This document shows, one piece after another, positions 29,996 through 40,600 of a DNA stretch of 50,246 nucleotides (position 1 is the stretch's first letter; every line of letters starts with the position of its first letter). The stretch is from Mesotaenium endlicherianum. Taxonomy: Eukaryota; Streptophyta; Zygnematophyceae; Zygnematales; Mesotaeniaceae. The stretch covers positions 404,982 through 455,227 of the forward strand of contig WELA01003159.1 in NCBI GenBank assembly GCA_009602735.1. Reading direction: 5' to 3'. The notes beneath the pieces were generated by a model. The model did not search any database, had not been told where the DNA came from, and saw only the letters and a list, made by a program, of their open reading frames with translations. The position numbers and the translations under genes were made by a program.

Positions 29996-31270
29996 TTATT
30001 CCACCTTTCTCTCAAGAGCCATAAGCGTCCTGGAAGCCTCTTTGTACCAGACTTTACCTTCCTCGACATTGCGTGCTATTTCAGCAGCCTTGTCGATGTT
30101 CCAGTCAATTCCGCGTCTCGCAGATTGGTGCGGCCTGACCTCCCGATCTGTGCCTTGACCCAAACACAATAAGAATTTGTCAGCCACAATCCTAGGCTCA
30201 TAGATTCCTGCCTTCTTGGCAAGGTCTACCAATCTAGATTTGACCTCCATCACTGTCTCGTTCGTTTGACGGACAAAATGCACATAACGGTGCACCTTAA
30301 GACTGCGATCCTCTGGGAATTTTCCTTCAAGCAACTTAAAGAAACCACGCAGACAGTGCTCAGAGTCTAACCGGTCATTCCCAGCCTCCATATCCTTACG
30401 ACAACTAGCCAATGCTTGCGCATGGCTTGCTTCCGTGGTGGCACCATCACCATGCTGCCCTGTAAAAGGTGCAGCCCTGCGCGTTACTCGTTCCTGAGCA
30501 TTAGCAATCTTTTCAGACAATTCTGCACACACTTTACGTAATTCAGCGACAGACCCAGCATCATCATCTCGAGTAGCCGCTCGTTGCTGACCCTCGGTGA
30601 GTTGCCTCATGGCATCTGTTAATTCTTGTGTTAGTGCAGCTAAGTCTACGCTCTCAACAGGTGCAACAGGTATTGCTCTTCCTGATGACAAAGCGGACAG
30701 GCGGACTTTTGCAGCCTCTTTCTGGATTTTTAAATCCCTCGCCTTCTTTTGCTCGTCAAACGCCCATTCCTGGGTAAGGTTCTCATCCTTCCGGAATTGG
30801 CGATAAAGCAACAAGGCATCTTTGTCCAAGTACTGAACCAAGCTTATAAAAGCGACTGACTGAATGTAAGAAGAATCTTTTCGAATTCTCTCAAAGAAAT
30901 CAGCCCAATAGATCTCATCAAACTCTTCGAAAGTGAGACTATTTCCACCGATTCGTCCACTAAAACACTTTGTAGACAGCTTGAACTTAGGATTTTCATC
31001 CTTATCATCACCAGTCATTTCGAATGGTGACCAAGACTCACTGACTTTACCCCACAGGTCGTGCTCTCTGCCCAAATTGGGTACAAAGGCTTGCACGTTA
31101 TACGGATTCTCACTGTTCGTGGCAGTATGGCGAGACTCGTCTCCCGACGGTTGCTCACTCCACAGGTTATCCGTGCGCTCAGATGTCTCACTTCCTTCTG
31201 GACTTTGGCTTGAATCAGAACCTTCCGCAGGCTCCACACGGTAGTAAAGTCTTCCACTCCTCAACCGCAT
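29996..31270 (-). CDS. Gag-like ORF of element B1
   Basis: The open frame extends from 31450 to 29996; the first plausible ATG is at 31270 (MRLRSGRLYYRVE). Residues are acidic and Ser/Thr-rich at first. A gag/capsid-like helical region follows (FEEFDEIYWADFFERIRKD, LKVHRYVHFVRQTNETVMEV) and a coiled-coil-like part rich in Glu and Gln. It leads, after frame changes, to CCHC knuckles. Assignment as gag rests on this order and on the flanking LTR and protease, not on a strong single motif. Confidence 0.65.
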   Translation of the reverse strand: MRLRSGRLYYRVEPAEGSDSSQSPEGSETSERTDNLWSEQPSGDESRHTATNSENPYNVQAFVPNLGREHDLWGKVSESWSPFEMTGDDKDENPKFKLSTKCFSGRIGGNSLTFEEFDEIYWADFFERIRKDSSYIQSVAFISLVQYLDKDALLLYRQFRKDENLTQEWAFDEQKKARDLKIQKEAAKVRLSALSSGRAIPVAPVESVDLAALTQELTDAMRQLTEGQQRAATRDDDAGSVAELRKVCAELSEKIANAQERVTRRAAPFTGQHGDGATTEASHAQALASCRKDMEAGNDRLDSEHCLRGFFKLLEGKFPEDRSLKVHRYVHFVRQTNETVMEVKSRLVDLAKKAGIYEPRIVADKFLLCLGQGTDREVRPHQSARRGIDWNIDKAAEIARNVEEGKVWYKEASRTLMALERKVE

Positions 31271-31801
31271 GTACAGTTGAATTTCTCCGGGTCCCCTTCC
31301 ATGTTGAGCACCGGCAGCCCTCACAGGCCTCAATTCCCAATTTGCTTGGGATTTTCTATTCACCTGAATCACAGAACCGAAGTTCTTAGAAGTAGGACGT
31401 AAGTCTCTTACTTCCACATAGGCTTTATGCCTTAAGGTTCTTGGGTTCACAGGTGAGCAAATTGTAGTTTGCAGAAATCACACTCTAAGCAGCTTGACAT
31501 ACAACGTCAGATTCAGAGAAATCGCCCTTCAGGCTTTTGCTTAACTTTCACAAAGTCGCAGCTTACAAAACTCTGAAACTACACGTCTATGCTGGCCTGG
31601 GTCAAGCTCTTTACTTAACACCGCACCTTAACAGCTCTTCGCTGCCAGGCTAGGCTCACTCAGTTCTTCACTGAGAGCTTTATCTGCCAATACTACCCTC
31701 TCTCTTCGAGATGCGAATGCGACTTCTGAGAACTTGGAAACTAACACACAACTCACCATTTTAAGGCTGCTTCACACACACTTGTGGCGTTCGACCGAAT
31801 C

Positions 31802-32648
31802 TGTGCTAATCTCCTAGCAGATTCTATTCTGCAGTTCTCCTACTTTCAACAATGAGATTCCCTGTTGGGAACTCCTACAACCCTAACTTATCTATGATAC
31901 ACTGAGAAGAATCTTTAGCATCGGCAGAAGCGTGGGGCCTCGGCTCTCCAATGGCCTTGGGAACTCCTCCTTTTTCTTCGCGCCCTTCTTCTCTGACCTT
32001 CTGCTCCTTCTGCTCCTTCTGCTTCTTGGCAAAAGTGCGTGAGAGAGAATGACATGTCTCAGGCAAGATTCGTGCCTTTCGCAGGCACCACACAGCGTCG
32101 TCTTTCGAGAATGCCGTGCTTAGTCACAAAGCTTAGCTGCATGTCGCTTCTGCCTAGCCATGCTCAACTCAAACCCGTAGTCACTCAGCATGCATGCACA
32201 CCTCGTGCCTGTCGCGCATGGCTGCTTAGCTTCTCAGCTGGCAGTCTCGCCTAATTGGCTCATGGCTAAGAACTCCTGAGCTGCGTGTACAAGCAAATGC
32301 CACTTGCTCAAGATTCCCAACCGGGCGGCCGTAACCCATCTTGACATTGCGGCCATGACCTGGCTTAATCTGCCAGTCACACAGTACCTGACTTGGTACC
32401 TGCCGGGCGGCTCATCACTGATCCCCAGCTTCTAGCCTCGCGGCTGCCTATGCTGTCAAAACCTCCCCCATCCTTGGGTGTGGGGCACATTGACATTGAC
32501 CCCTTGCCAGTGGTCTTGACGCCGACATAATCGCTGACTGCGACGTAATCAGTCAAGTGGTCGGTGAGTCAACGTTGACTTTCCGTACTTGGGTGGCCGT
32601 AGCTTGCGCTGCGCGTGCGGCACCGTCAAACGGATAGTAGTCGCGACA
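31802..32648 (-). repeat. Family-B LTR (element B1), boundaries approximate
   Basis: On the minus strand it starts TGTCGCGACTA (32648) and ends near TTAGCACA (31802). Matching landmarks at 45754 (TGTCGCGACT) and at 46530 (CTAGCGCA) in the plus-strand copy support both edges. The leader between 31801 and 31451 also matches 46531-46960. No primer site could be identified. Confidence 0.6.
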
Positions 32649-35082
32649 TTGCTGACACGTAGATTATTCCACATTATTTTTCAACGACTAGAGGCGTTAC
32701 CGCCCAATTTAGAATCCTTATTAAGCCGTATTGAACGGATGGATTTTGTCCCGAAAAGGATCATTAAGGTCTAACAAACGCTTAGTAACTTCATTCATTA
32801 TTTCAGAAATCATTTTTCCTCGACACGTCGTGTCTTTCGCATTTCGTCATCTTTTGAAGTCTCATCGAGACCACAACACTTGCCGGCATATCGCCTGCTT
32901 TGGCTACCCTGGGCTACCCTTCTCCTGGCTAAAGTCCGTCTATTGCGTCTGATTGCGTCAGTAAGCGGTTGCCTGGTCGAGCCGCCCGCTAAATCCCGCC
33001 CGGACTTCTGAGCTATACTAAGAATTGTATGGGTAGCAAGCTTTGGTGGGACTCACACTATACGCAGATGGTGGCTGCGGGGGATCCAGTTTGGGGTAAT
33101 AAGAGGTTAGGACATTGGGTTGACGACTCCCTCTCCTGTGGTTCGAAATAGTGTTTGTTTCGGCAGGGGCAGGGGTTTTCTTGTTTAGACCCCCAGTGTG
33201 AGCAAGAAATTCTCCTACCGGGTCGGCCTCAGCGGGCTCCTGGCCCAGCAATGTCGCGACTCGCACTCATCATTGAAGGAATATATGAGCAAACCACTGC
33301 AAACTGGTCAACGTGATCGAGGTGAAGTCGACATCCAACTTTATGGAATCAGACTAGAATGAGTCAAATCACTCTGCTGACGACATTAAGAATCTTACGT
33401 TTTTTTCACGGCATTTCACGGTTCACCACGATATTTTTCGCCGCATCTCGGCGTGCGAAGACTTCCCATACGGTTAGAGGGGTATACTTAGTACTATCAT
33501 CTGGCTATCGTCATGCAAGGACGTCAGGCAGTTAAAAGCCGACGGACCACGGTGTTCATTTATCAGACTCGAGGTTGCCCGTGCTGACTTGGCCCAGGGG
33601 GGAGTCTAGCTACCTCCAGTGTTCGATTACTCGATTGTGTATACAATTTGACGAACTATCGCAAGGCCCAAAGTATCTGGAAGAAGCTAATGCAGCGATA
33701 CATAAAACACCGTCAGGGGTTTGGACTCGGTTGTAAGAGATTGGAAGAGATATTGTTGTTCAAGTCAGGGGGTGTCGTTCAATGTCGAACATTTTGAGGA
33801 CGCAGAGCACCCGTAATCACCACCGGTGGGCCGTGACCCACCCTACGACCCGTCTCTATCATCACTGGGCATGCTGAGTAAGCAGATACAAATCGCCGCA
33901 GGTAACACAGGATCAGTAAGAAATACAGCAACCAGGACGAGCCTAAACATACCGAAGAATCGATGTCCACAAGTAGAAAATCATATGATTGCCTCCCTCT
34001 AACTGGGTACGTTCTTGGCACCAATGCTGTCGTAAGGTGCCTAGACTTTAGTATCTACTACCTACCATGTGCTATTTTTCCTAGAGCCAGCCATCGCGAA
34101 GTCTTGAGGGCGCCACATGTAGGGTCAACCTTGGATTGGACCAAATTCGTGGATATTGGAATTTGAAAAATCTTTTGGCCGATGTTGATGGTTTCGGAGA
34201 ATACCCGACAAGTTTGAAAGATTGTTTATAGCACTTCTGTTTTGTGAAAGTAAACATCCCATGATATTTCTTCATAGACAAGTTTTCAGCTCTAAAGACA
34301 TAGACATATCTCACGATTATAAGGATCTTATAACAGCTTTGCATGTTCACTCGGGTTTGATATCAACCAAAATACCGAATGTCATCAAGAAGGGGTCTGC
34401 TCAGGATTGCCAAGAATTGAAAATATATGGCTGATCACTAAATACGAAATATAGTAGCATCATGGCACCCGACTGCACTCGACCTCCAACTTCAAAGCAT
34501 AGACGGAGCAGTTGTCAATTATGTAAACCCCGGTTAGCACCTACAGAACGATCTTAGGAGGGCGGCTATTTTCCTTCTTAAACTCACTTCCAATCTAAAG
34601 AGTCACGATCTCCGGCGTTCACACGGAGAAATATTCTGTCATATGTGGAAACGTCAAAATGAGTTGCTGAATCGGGACATTCTTGTAGGTCGAAAGATGA
34701 AGATTTCATCGATGAAGTTAGAAAGTACGTCGCTGCTCGTAACGGTTGTAGTCGTCGCTAAATAAGGGGAAATAGCGACTAACAACAGAACACGTCAAAT
34801 TTGTAGTCGGGAACCGGAACAAATGCGACGAGTGAAATCATAGTGTCCACTGTGTACTATACCATGCAGGTCTTTAAACCCGGTGACCGTGCGGCGTCGA
34901 CCATCATGGATCCTGGAGGTGGAAGGCGTGTGACCACTAACACCAGAGCCATGTGTTCTGGAACTTACGGTTGTACGCGTGCAGGTACATCAAGTCGTGT
35001 ACCCAGGACGGATGATAGTTAAATTGACGGTGTCTAAACACTAGTGCCTGACGTGGGAGTGAAAACGAGGAGTAGATGTGTC
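32649..35082. other. Anonymous stretch, no supported gene
   Basis: Mixed composition without long coding frames. A minus-strand frame at 33266-33018 (82 codons, RVATLLGQEPAEADPVGEF) and a plus-strand frame at 34222-34434 (70 codons, reading FIALLFCESKHPMIFLHRQ) are the most protein-like, but no family is recognised. No repeat was paired by eye. Confidence 0.4.
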
Positions 35083-35924
35083 GGGCAGATTGAAAAATTA
35101 CACTTACAAGTTCCCGAAATTACAAAATCTACCTAGTTTGAAAGAAATTGCAGAACTACACCCCGCGCATATAAGCCTTGTCCACGTCGGCTCTACGCGA
35201 AATACTGACGTGTCTCACGAATTCGCACGAGACTCTTTCTGACACATCCCTGCTCCATTTCGCCACCAAAATTTGCCACTCCTCTCTCAAGGGACCTACC
35301 AAACTTGCCCGGGACGCCAAAAAAGTGGCCCGCAAATTTTGGTGAAACCTATTATTGGTGCCCTTATTTTCTGAACCCGGTATGTTCACAAACTATTAAC
35401 CTCGCATTCCCTGCTATTTCGCGTATGAACGAAGTTACATCAAGCTAATTGTAGCGGCTGCAGAAAAGGGGATTGTTACTTATGGCTCATTTCCGTGGAG
35501 GTTCCTTGCTGTTCCTTGCGGTTAATTCCTTTGCTCCTTAATTTTAAGCAGTCGTACCAATCTTAAGTCTGGAGGCGCGGCGAACGGTTTATTTATGGGC
35601 CCATCAATCATTCACAGAGGGGAAAGAAGGAAGAAAGGTATGTAGCGAGAGGTTTGTTTATCCAAAATTTGGCGTCCCGGGCGAGTTTGGCTCGTGAAGG
35701 CAGGTCACTTGAAAGAGGAGTATGGCAAATTTTGGTGGCGAAATGGAGCAGGGGTGTGTCAGAAAGGGTCGCGTGCGAATTTGTGAGACACGTCAGTATA
35801 TCAAGTAGAGCCGACGTGGACAAGGCTTACATGCGCGAGGTGTAGTTTTGTTATTATTTTGAAACTGGGGGTAGATTTTGTAATTTCAGGAACTTGTAGG
35901 TTTAGTTTTGCAATTTGCCCATTT
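35083..35924. repeat. Long inverted-repeat (foldback) element, about 840 bp
   Basis: The left arm (about 35083-35345) and right arm (about 35660-35924) are imperfect inverted copies of about 260 bp around a roughly 310-bp spacer. Shared landmarks include acaagttcc-gaaattacaaaatctac near the outer ends, agccttgtccacgtcggctct in the middle, and gcccgggacgcc near the inner ends. No transposase frame is inside. It resembles a foldback or MULE-derived MITE; exact ends and target duplications were not determined. Confidence 0.8.
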
Positions 35925-37612
35925 GTATCTCGACTCTCGAGTTGCTTGGCCGCACAGACCGGACATGAAGCAGCTACTGCTGGCTGCTTTTGGTAGTGGA
36001 CTTTACACTCGTTGAATGCATACGTCATACGAGTCTTAAGTCTTAAGGAATTGAAAAAGGACAAAACATAGTTGGCAATGCAGGCATGCCCTTTAGCGTG
36101 TATTGCGTGGTCCTCCTCTTCTCGTCGTTCTCCTGAGGACTGGCTGTTCTTCACGCACATTGGCATGCTTCACGACGGATATATGCTTCAAGACCGTCGC
36201 GGCAACGTTCAGTACTTGACGTTCGATATTGGCCTTATGATAGAGAGGAAAGTCTAACGCAGCGAAATTTGTATCATGCTGACGGTCTGTCTTCGAAAAT
36301 TTATTCGGAGTAATTTTTGCAGACAGTCCTTTCTAAATCGCTCTGAGAAAAGTAGTATGAGGTAAACCTCGAAGCTTGCAACAGATTTTCTGCTAAGTAA
36401 CCTGTGCTTAGGAATAGGGCACCCTTTCATTGCTCAAATTTGGACATACACTGGCGAGCCAATCACACACGTAGGCGGCTACTCGGCACTCTCATTAAGC
36501 TGGGTAAGCTTTACAATTCATATACGTTGGTGGACATTTACTGGAGCGTTATTCAGGTTAAAAAGGACGTATTTAATAGGGCCATGTTGGAGCACGAGGA
36601 TACTCATTGTGTATCAGCTGCAGCGAGTGCTTTCTCTCCTTCGTGTTTCAAGAGGCAGAGATTTTGGGGGAAATGTATGCTTCTGCTATATGAAGTTGTG
36701 GGGCCAGTCGCTGGAAAACGTCTGATGACATTGTGTCCTTCTCCGACAGTAGCAGCTTGGACAAGATAGGATGTGGGCTCGAGCGCCCCTTTGTTTTTTT
36801 GCCCCTTTTGCTCTTGGTTTTCTAATTTCCGGGAAGCAACAAAGCCGCTGCTTTGTCTTGTGGTCTACTACCTGTCCTCAGAGGCTTGGAGGAAACATTT
36901 CACATGATCTGTCGACTGCAATGCCTGGCACACGAGTCCCTTGAGGCTTGGCGGCAGTGTTAGCTGGTGAGATTGACGCGGAGTGTGCAGTAACATGTTG
37001 ATCATGCCTGTCTGGGCTGTTCTTATAGTCTTATAGTCCTACCACCCACATGAAATTCTTCAGAGGTACTTGCTCTGCTGTGCCTGCTCGTGCAAATGTG
37101 AAGACTGGCAGAAAGCGACGATCGTCTCGGATACGTTAGGGCCGGCGTTCTCCTCACTCTGCTGACGCATTTCCACCATGATGCATGACTCTGTGCGCAT
37201 GGCCTGCAGATTGCACATTCACCCATTGAAGCCCGAATTTGTCAGCGGCCGTCGTGAAGGTTCGTGCCACCTGGCTCTGAGAAGGCCCCTTCCCCAGCTA
37301 GCAGGCCCGACTCCGACAGAACGACAGACACAGAGAGAGCAAGGGCGAGATTGCGAGGAGCGAATCGACTTTCCCTCGGCCCGTTGAAAGCAGACACGCA
37401 GCCCGGTCGCCCACTTGAGAGTGGGCGCGCACTTGAGCCCAGCTGCCTCGGTGTAGCCCTTGCTGTGTGACGGGGCGCTGCGAGAAGTCAGCCAGCCCTG
37501 ACACATGGAGAGACCGGCTCAGGCGGCTCCTTAGAAGGCCCCACCCCGTGCCAGCCGCCGCACTCAGCAGCAGCTAGGCTGGTGGCCCAGGTCCTCCTGG
37601 GCGCCCACGGCC
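35925..37612. other. Upstream region of the RWP-RK gene, nothing certain
   Basis: It becomes GC-rich from about 37200 towards the gene. Short open frames (for example 36072-36257 and 36404-36769, plus strand) lack recognisable motifs. The promoter and 5' untranslated region of the RWP-RK gene should be in the right part; no unambiguous TATA or start-site signal was picked out. Confidence 0.4.
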
Positions 37613-40600
37613 ATGTTCATGCAAGCGCACGGCAGGCGACACCTGGCCGACGCACATCCGCTCCCCCACATGAGCAGCAGCACCCCGCTCTTCCACCCCC
37701 ACCAGGCGCTGCTGCCCTGCTCCAGCTCCTCCAGCACCTCTTTGTGGTCCGCGCCCGACTTTCGCGCCCCCGGCCCCTCCATGCCGTCGCACGAAGCAAC
37801 GTACGGCCTGCCGGGCGAGGAAGCGCCGTGGCACGATCTGGGCCGCAATGACACGGGCGGCGGCGGCGCGGGCCCCGCCCCCACATCAGCAGCCGCAGCA
37901 GCAGCTGCGGCGGCAAGCGCGCGCACGCTCCTCTTCCTCTGCGTGTTCCGGCACCGCCAGCACGCGGCGCTCCTGAAGAGCGTGCAGGTGAGCTCCGAGC
38001 GCGGGCGCATCACGTCCGTCTGCCAGCGCTTCACGCTGCTGCCTGGCAGCAGCCGCGCCGCCCCCATGGAGGACCCCATCACGTCGCTCCTCAGCAAGGA
38101 CCTCGTGGGCCCCGGCCTCGTGGCCTCGCTCAAGCTGCTGAGCGACAACGACGGGTGGGACCTCCTGCTCGACTACGGCAGCCACACCGCGCCCGTCACA
38201 TCCGTGCCCCCCCTGCTCTCGCCCTCCATGTGAGCACTCCCCCCCCTTCTCGCCAATACCCCCCCCGACACTTTGCTGCGTCCCTCAACTCAGTGGTCTG
38301 CTGCCGCCAGGTCGTGCCATGCTGTTGTGGCGAGCAGGACTCTTGGTAAATGCGTCCGGTCTTGTTGTATTACGTGCTTTTGGCGTGTGATTCTCAGCAC
38401 CAAGGCTCCATGGTGGACGTTTTGGACCAAAATTTGGCGAGCTGTCGCATGCACATCATGCTCATGCACATGCTGTAGAGTGATGATGGTCTGGCCTGCT
38501 CACATCGGTGCACCTGCTGCCCTGCTTGCCATCTGTCGCAACTGCAGCAACAAGGTGCTCGCCGTGGGAATGCCTCTGCTGGCGCGGGACCTGGAGCTCG
38601 TGGAGAGCGTGGCCAGCCTGAACCAGCAGCAGCAGCTGTTGGAGCAGCAGCAGCAGATGGTGGAGAAGTTTTATCGGGCTCACGCGCTCCAGCCAAGCCT
38701 GGTGCACGAGCTCGCGGCCGCCCAAAACGTCCTTGCGCGCCATGCGCCAGGTGGCGATGCGCGCGTCGCCTCGCGCGACGAGACGATGTTTGAGGCTGCT
38801 CCTCCTCCTCCTCCTCCAGCAGCAGGACCCAGTGCCGTGCTGGCGCCGCCGCAGGTACATCGTTGTTGCCCGCTGTCATATCCTACGAGCGATGCTTCTG
38901 ATCCGCGCGCTGCTCTCTGATGCAATCGCTGTGGGATGTGCACTCTTTCTCACAGCAATGGATCTGCACGCCACGCGTGCTTGCGACACGTGTCAGTGCT
39001 CGTGCGGCATGGAGCATGACCCTTTGGGGGGGCCGACCATTGTGTGGTGCAGGCAGCAGCCCCAGAGGACTCGCTCAAGGGCAGATCTGCTCCCATCAAC
39101 ACACCCATGGAGGTACATTGTCAACACCCCCCCCTCCCCCTGCCTCCTCCCCCTCTCCTCCCATCTGTGGCTCTTGTACCATCGCCTTGCCTCGTGGCAG
39201 AGCCTGCATGTGAGAGGCCCCTGCTCTCCAAGGTAGCCTGACGATTGCGGCTGCGATTTTGGCAGCGGGGGCGGCTTAGGGCCTGCCTGTCCGTGCTCTG
39301 CAGCAGCAGCCTGCGCCCCGCCCGGTGGTTCACTAGTGCGTGTCTCTTTTTCCTTTCCCCTGGGTGCCTTTGATGCAATTGCTCACCGTCCCCAATGTCG
39401 TTGATGACGATCCGATGCGTGCGCAGGACAACATGCTGCGCTTCATGGACGAGATGGAGAGGGCCAGGCAAGTGGCGGCACCACCACCGCCGCCGCTGCG
39501 GCAGCAGCAGCAACCGAGGGAGCTCAAGGGGGCCAAGGAAGGGGGGCTTTCGGCGCTCCAGATCGGCCACCGAAAGTACGGGGAGGCCTCGGGAAACAAC
39601 TCCGCCTCCGATCGCTTCCCCTTGCCGTGGGCTGCTATCTCCTCGCCCGCTTCTGCCTGTAAGAGCTGCCTGTCCTCTCCGCCCCATTGTGCGCCATTGC
39701 CGCCCTCTACTTTCTTGCCACTGGAGTAACCTTTCATTGCGCAGAGTGCTGCTCTCGCTTGCCCTTTTCTCGCGCACTCCCGCTCGCTCGCGTGTCTGAC
39801 GTGTGGCTGGCCTCTTGCGCGCTGCTGCTGCTGCTTCCTGCCACTTGAATCTGATCGGCTGACTCTCGCTCTGGCGCTCAGACGCTGCGCAGCCCCCCCG
39901 GCATCAGTGGGGTGGCCCACTGACGACCCCAATCGCACCGATCCACAGTTCTGATGCCATGAATCTCTTGGCGTCTGTGTGTGTGGACACCACCTGTCGC
40001 CGTGCTGGCATTGGCAGCGCCGCTGTCGGGGAGCCCGAACTCGCTGCTGCAGCTGGGCCGGCCCTTCAACGCCGTCGCGCTGGGCTCTTGCAGCAGCCCC
40101 TGCGCCTCCTCCTCCAACCTCAACCCCACGTTATCCGCGTCAGCCAGGAGCTCCCCCGCCGCCGCCGCTGGAGCGTCCGCCGCCGCTAGCGCCGCCATTG
40201 CTGCAGGAGGGAGCGGCGGCGGCGGGGCGCGCGGCCCACTGCCGCCCTCGCTGTTCTCGCCCGACCACGCGGCGCGGCAGCAGCACCAGCAGCAACAGCA
40301 GCACCTCCACCTGCTGCACTCGACGTCCTCCCTGGCCTCGCAGGATCCGGCGGCGCATTTCGCCAGCCTGGCAGCCTGGGGCCCCCCCTCGCTGTCGCCG
40401 TCGCTGCAGTTCTGCGACTCGCCGCACGGCAGCTCGCTGCGCCTGCGCTACATGCTGGAGTCGTTTGAGAAGGAGATCTCCCACCCCAGCGGGAAGGACG
40501 AGGCGCAGGCGCACGGTGGCAGCAGCGGCTGCCCTGGCGGCGCCGCCCTTGCGGAGGGCCTGAGGCACGAGAGAGGCCAGGTGGCAAACCGGCGTGCATC

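Larger units (their letters stand above)
29100..32648 (-). mobile_element. Ty3-like retroelement B1 (LTR, leader, gag, start of protease), truncated
   Basis: A second, unrelated family on the minus strand. It runs from an LTR-like region (32648 to about 31802) through a leader, a gag ORF, zinc knuckles and the start of protease, and stops at 29100 where LTR 3 of family A begins. Its LTR and leader are recognisably similar to plus-strand sequence at 45754-46960 and 47839-48470. The rest of its pol is not found on the other side of the A2/A3 tandem, so it was truncated, not merely split. Confidence 0.75.

Noticed and set aside
33100..33170. GGTTCGAAAT, like a tRNA B box
   Set aside because: No A box or cloverleaf arms could be found around it.
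37564..38148. Minus-strand frame of 194 codons opposite RWP-RK exon 1
   Set aside because: Antisense shadow in GC-rich sequence; low-complexity Arg and Ala runs, no domain.
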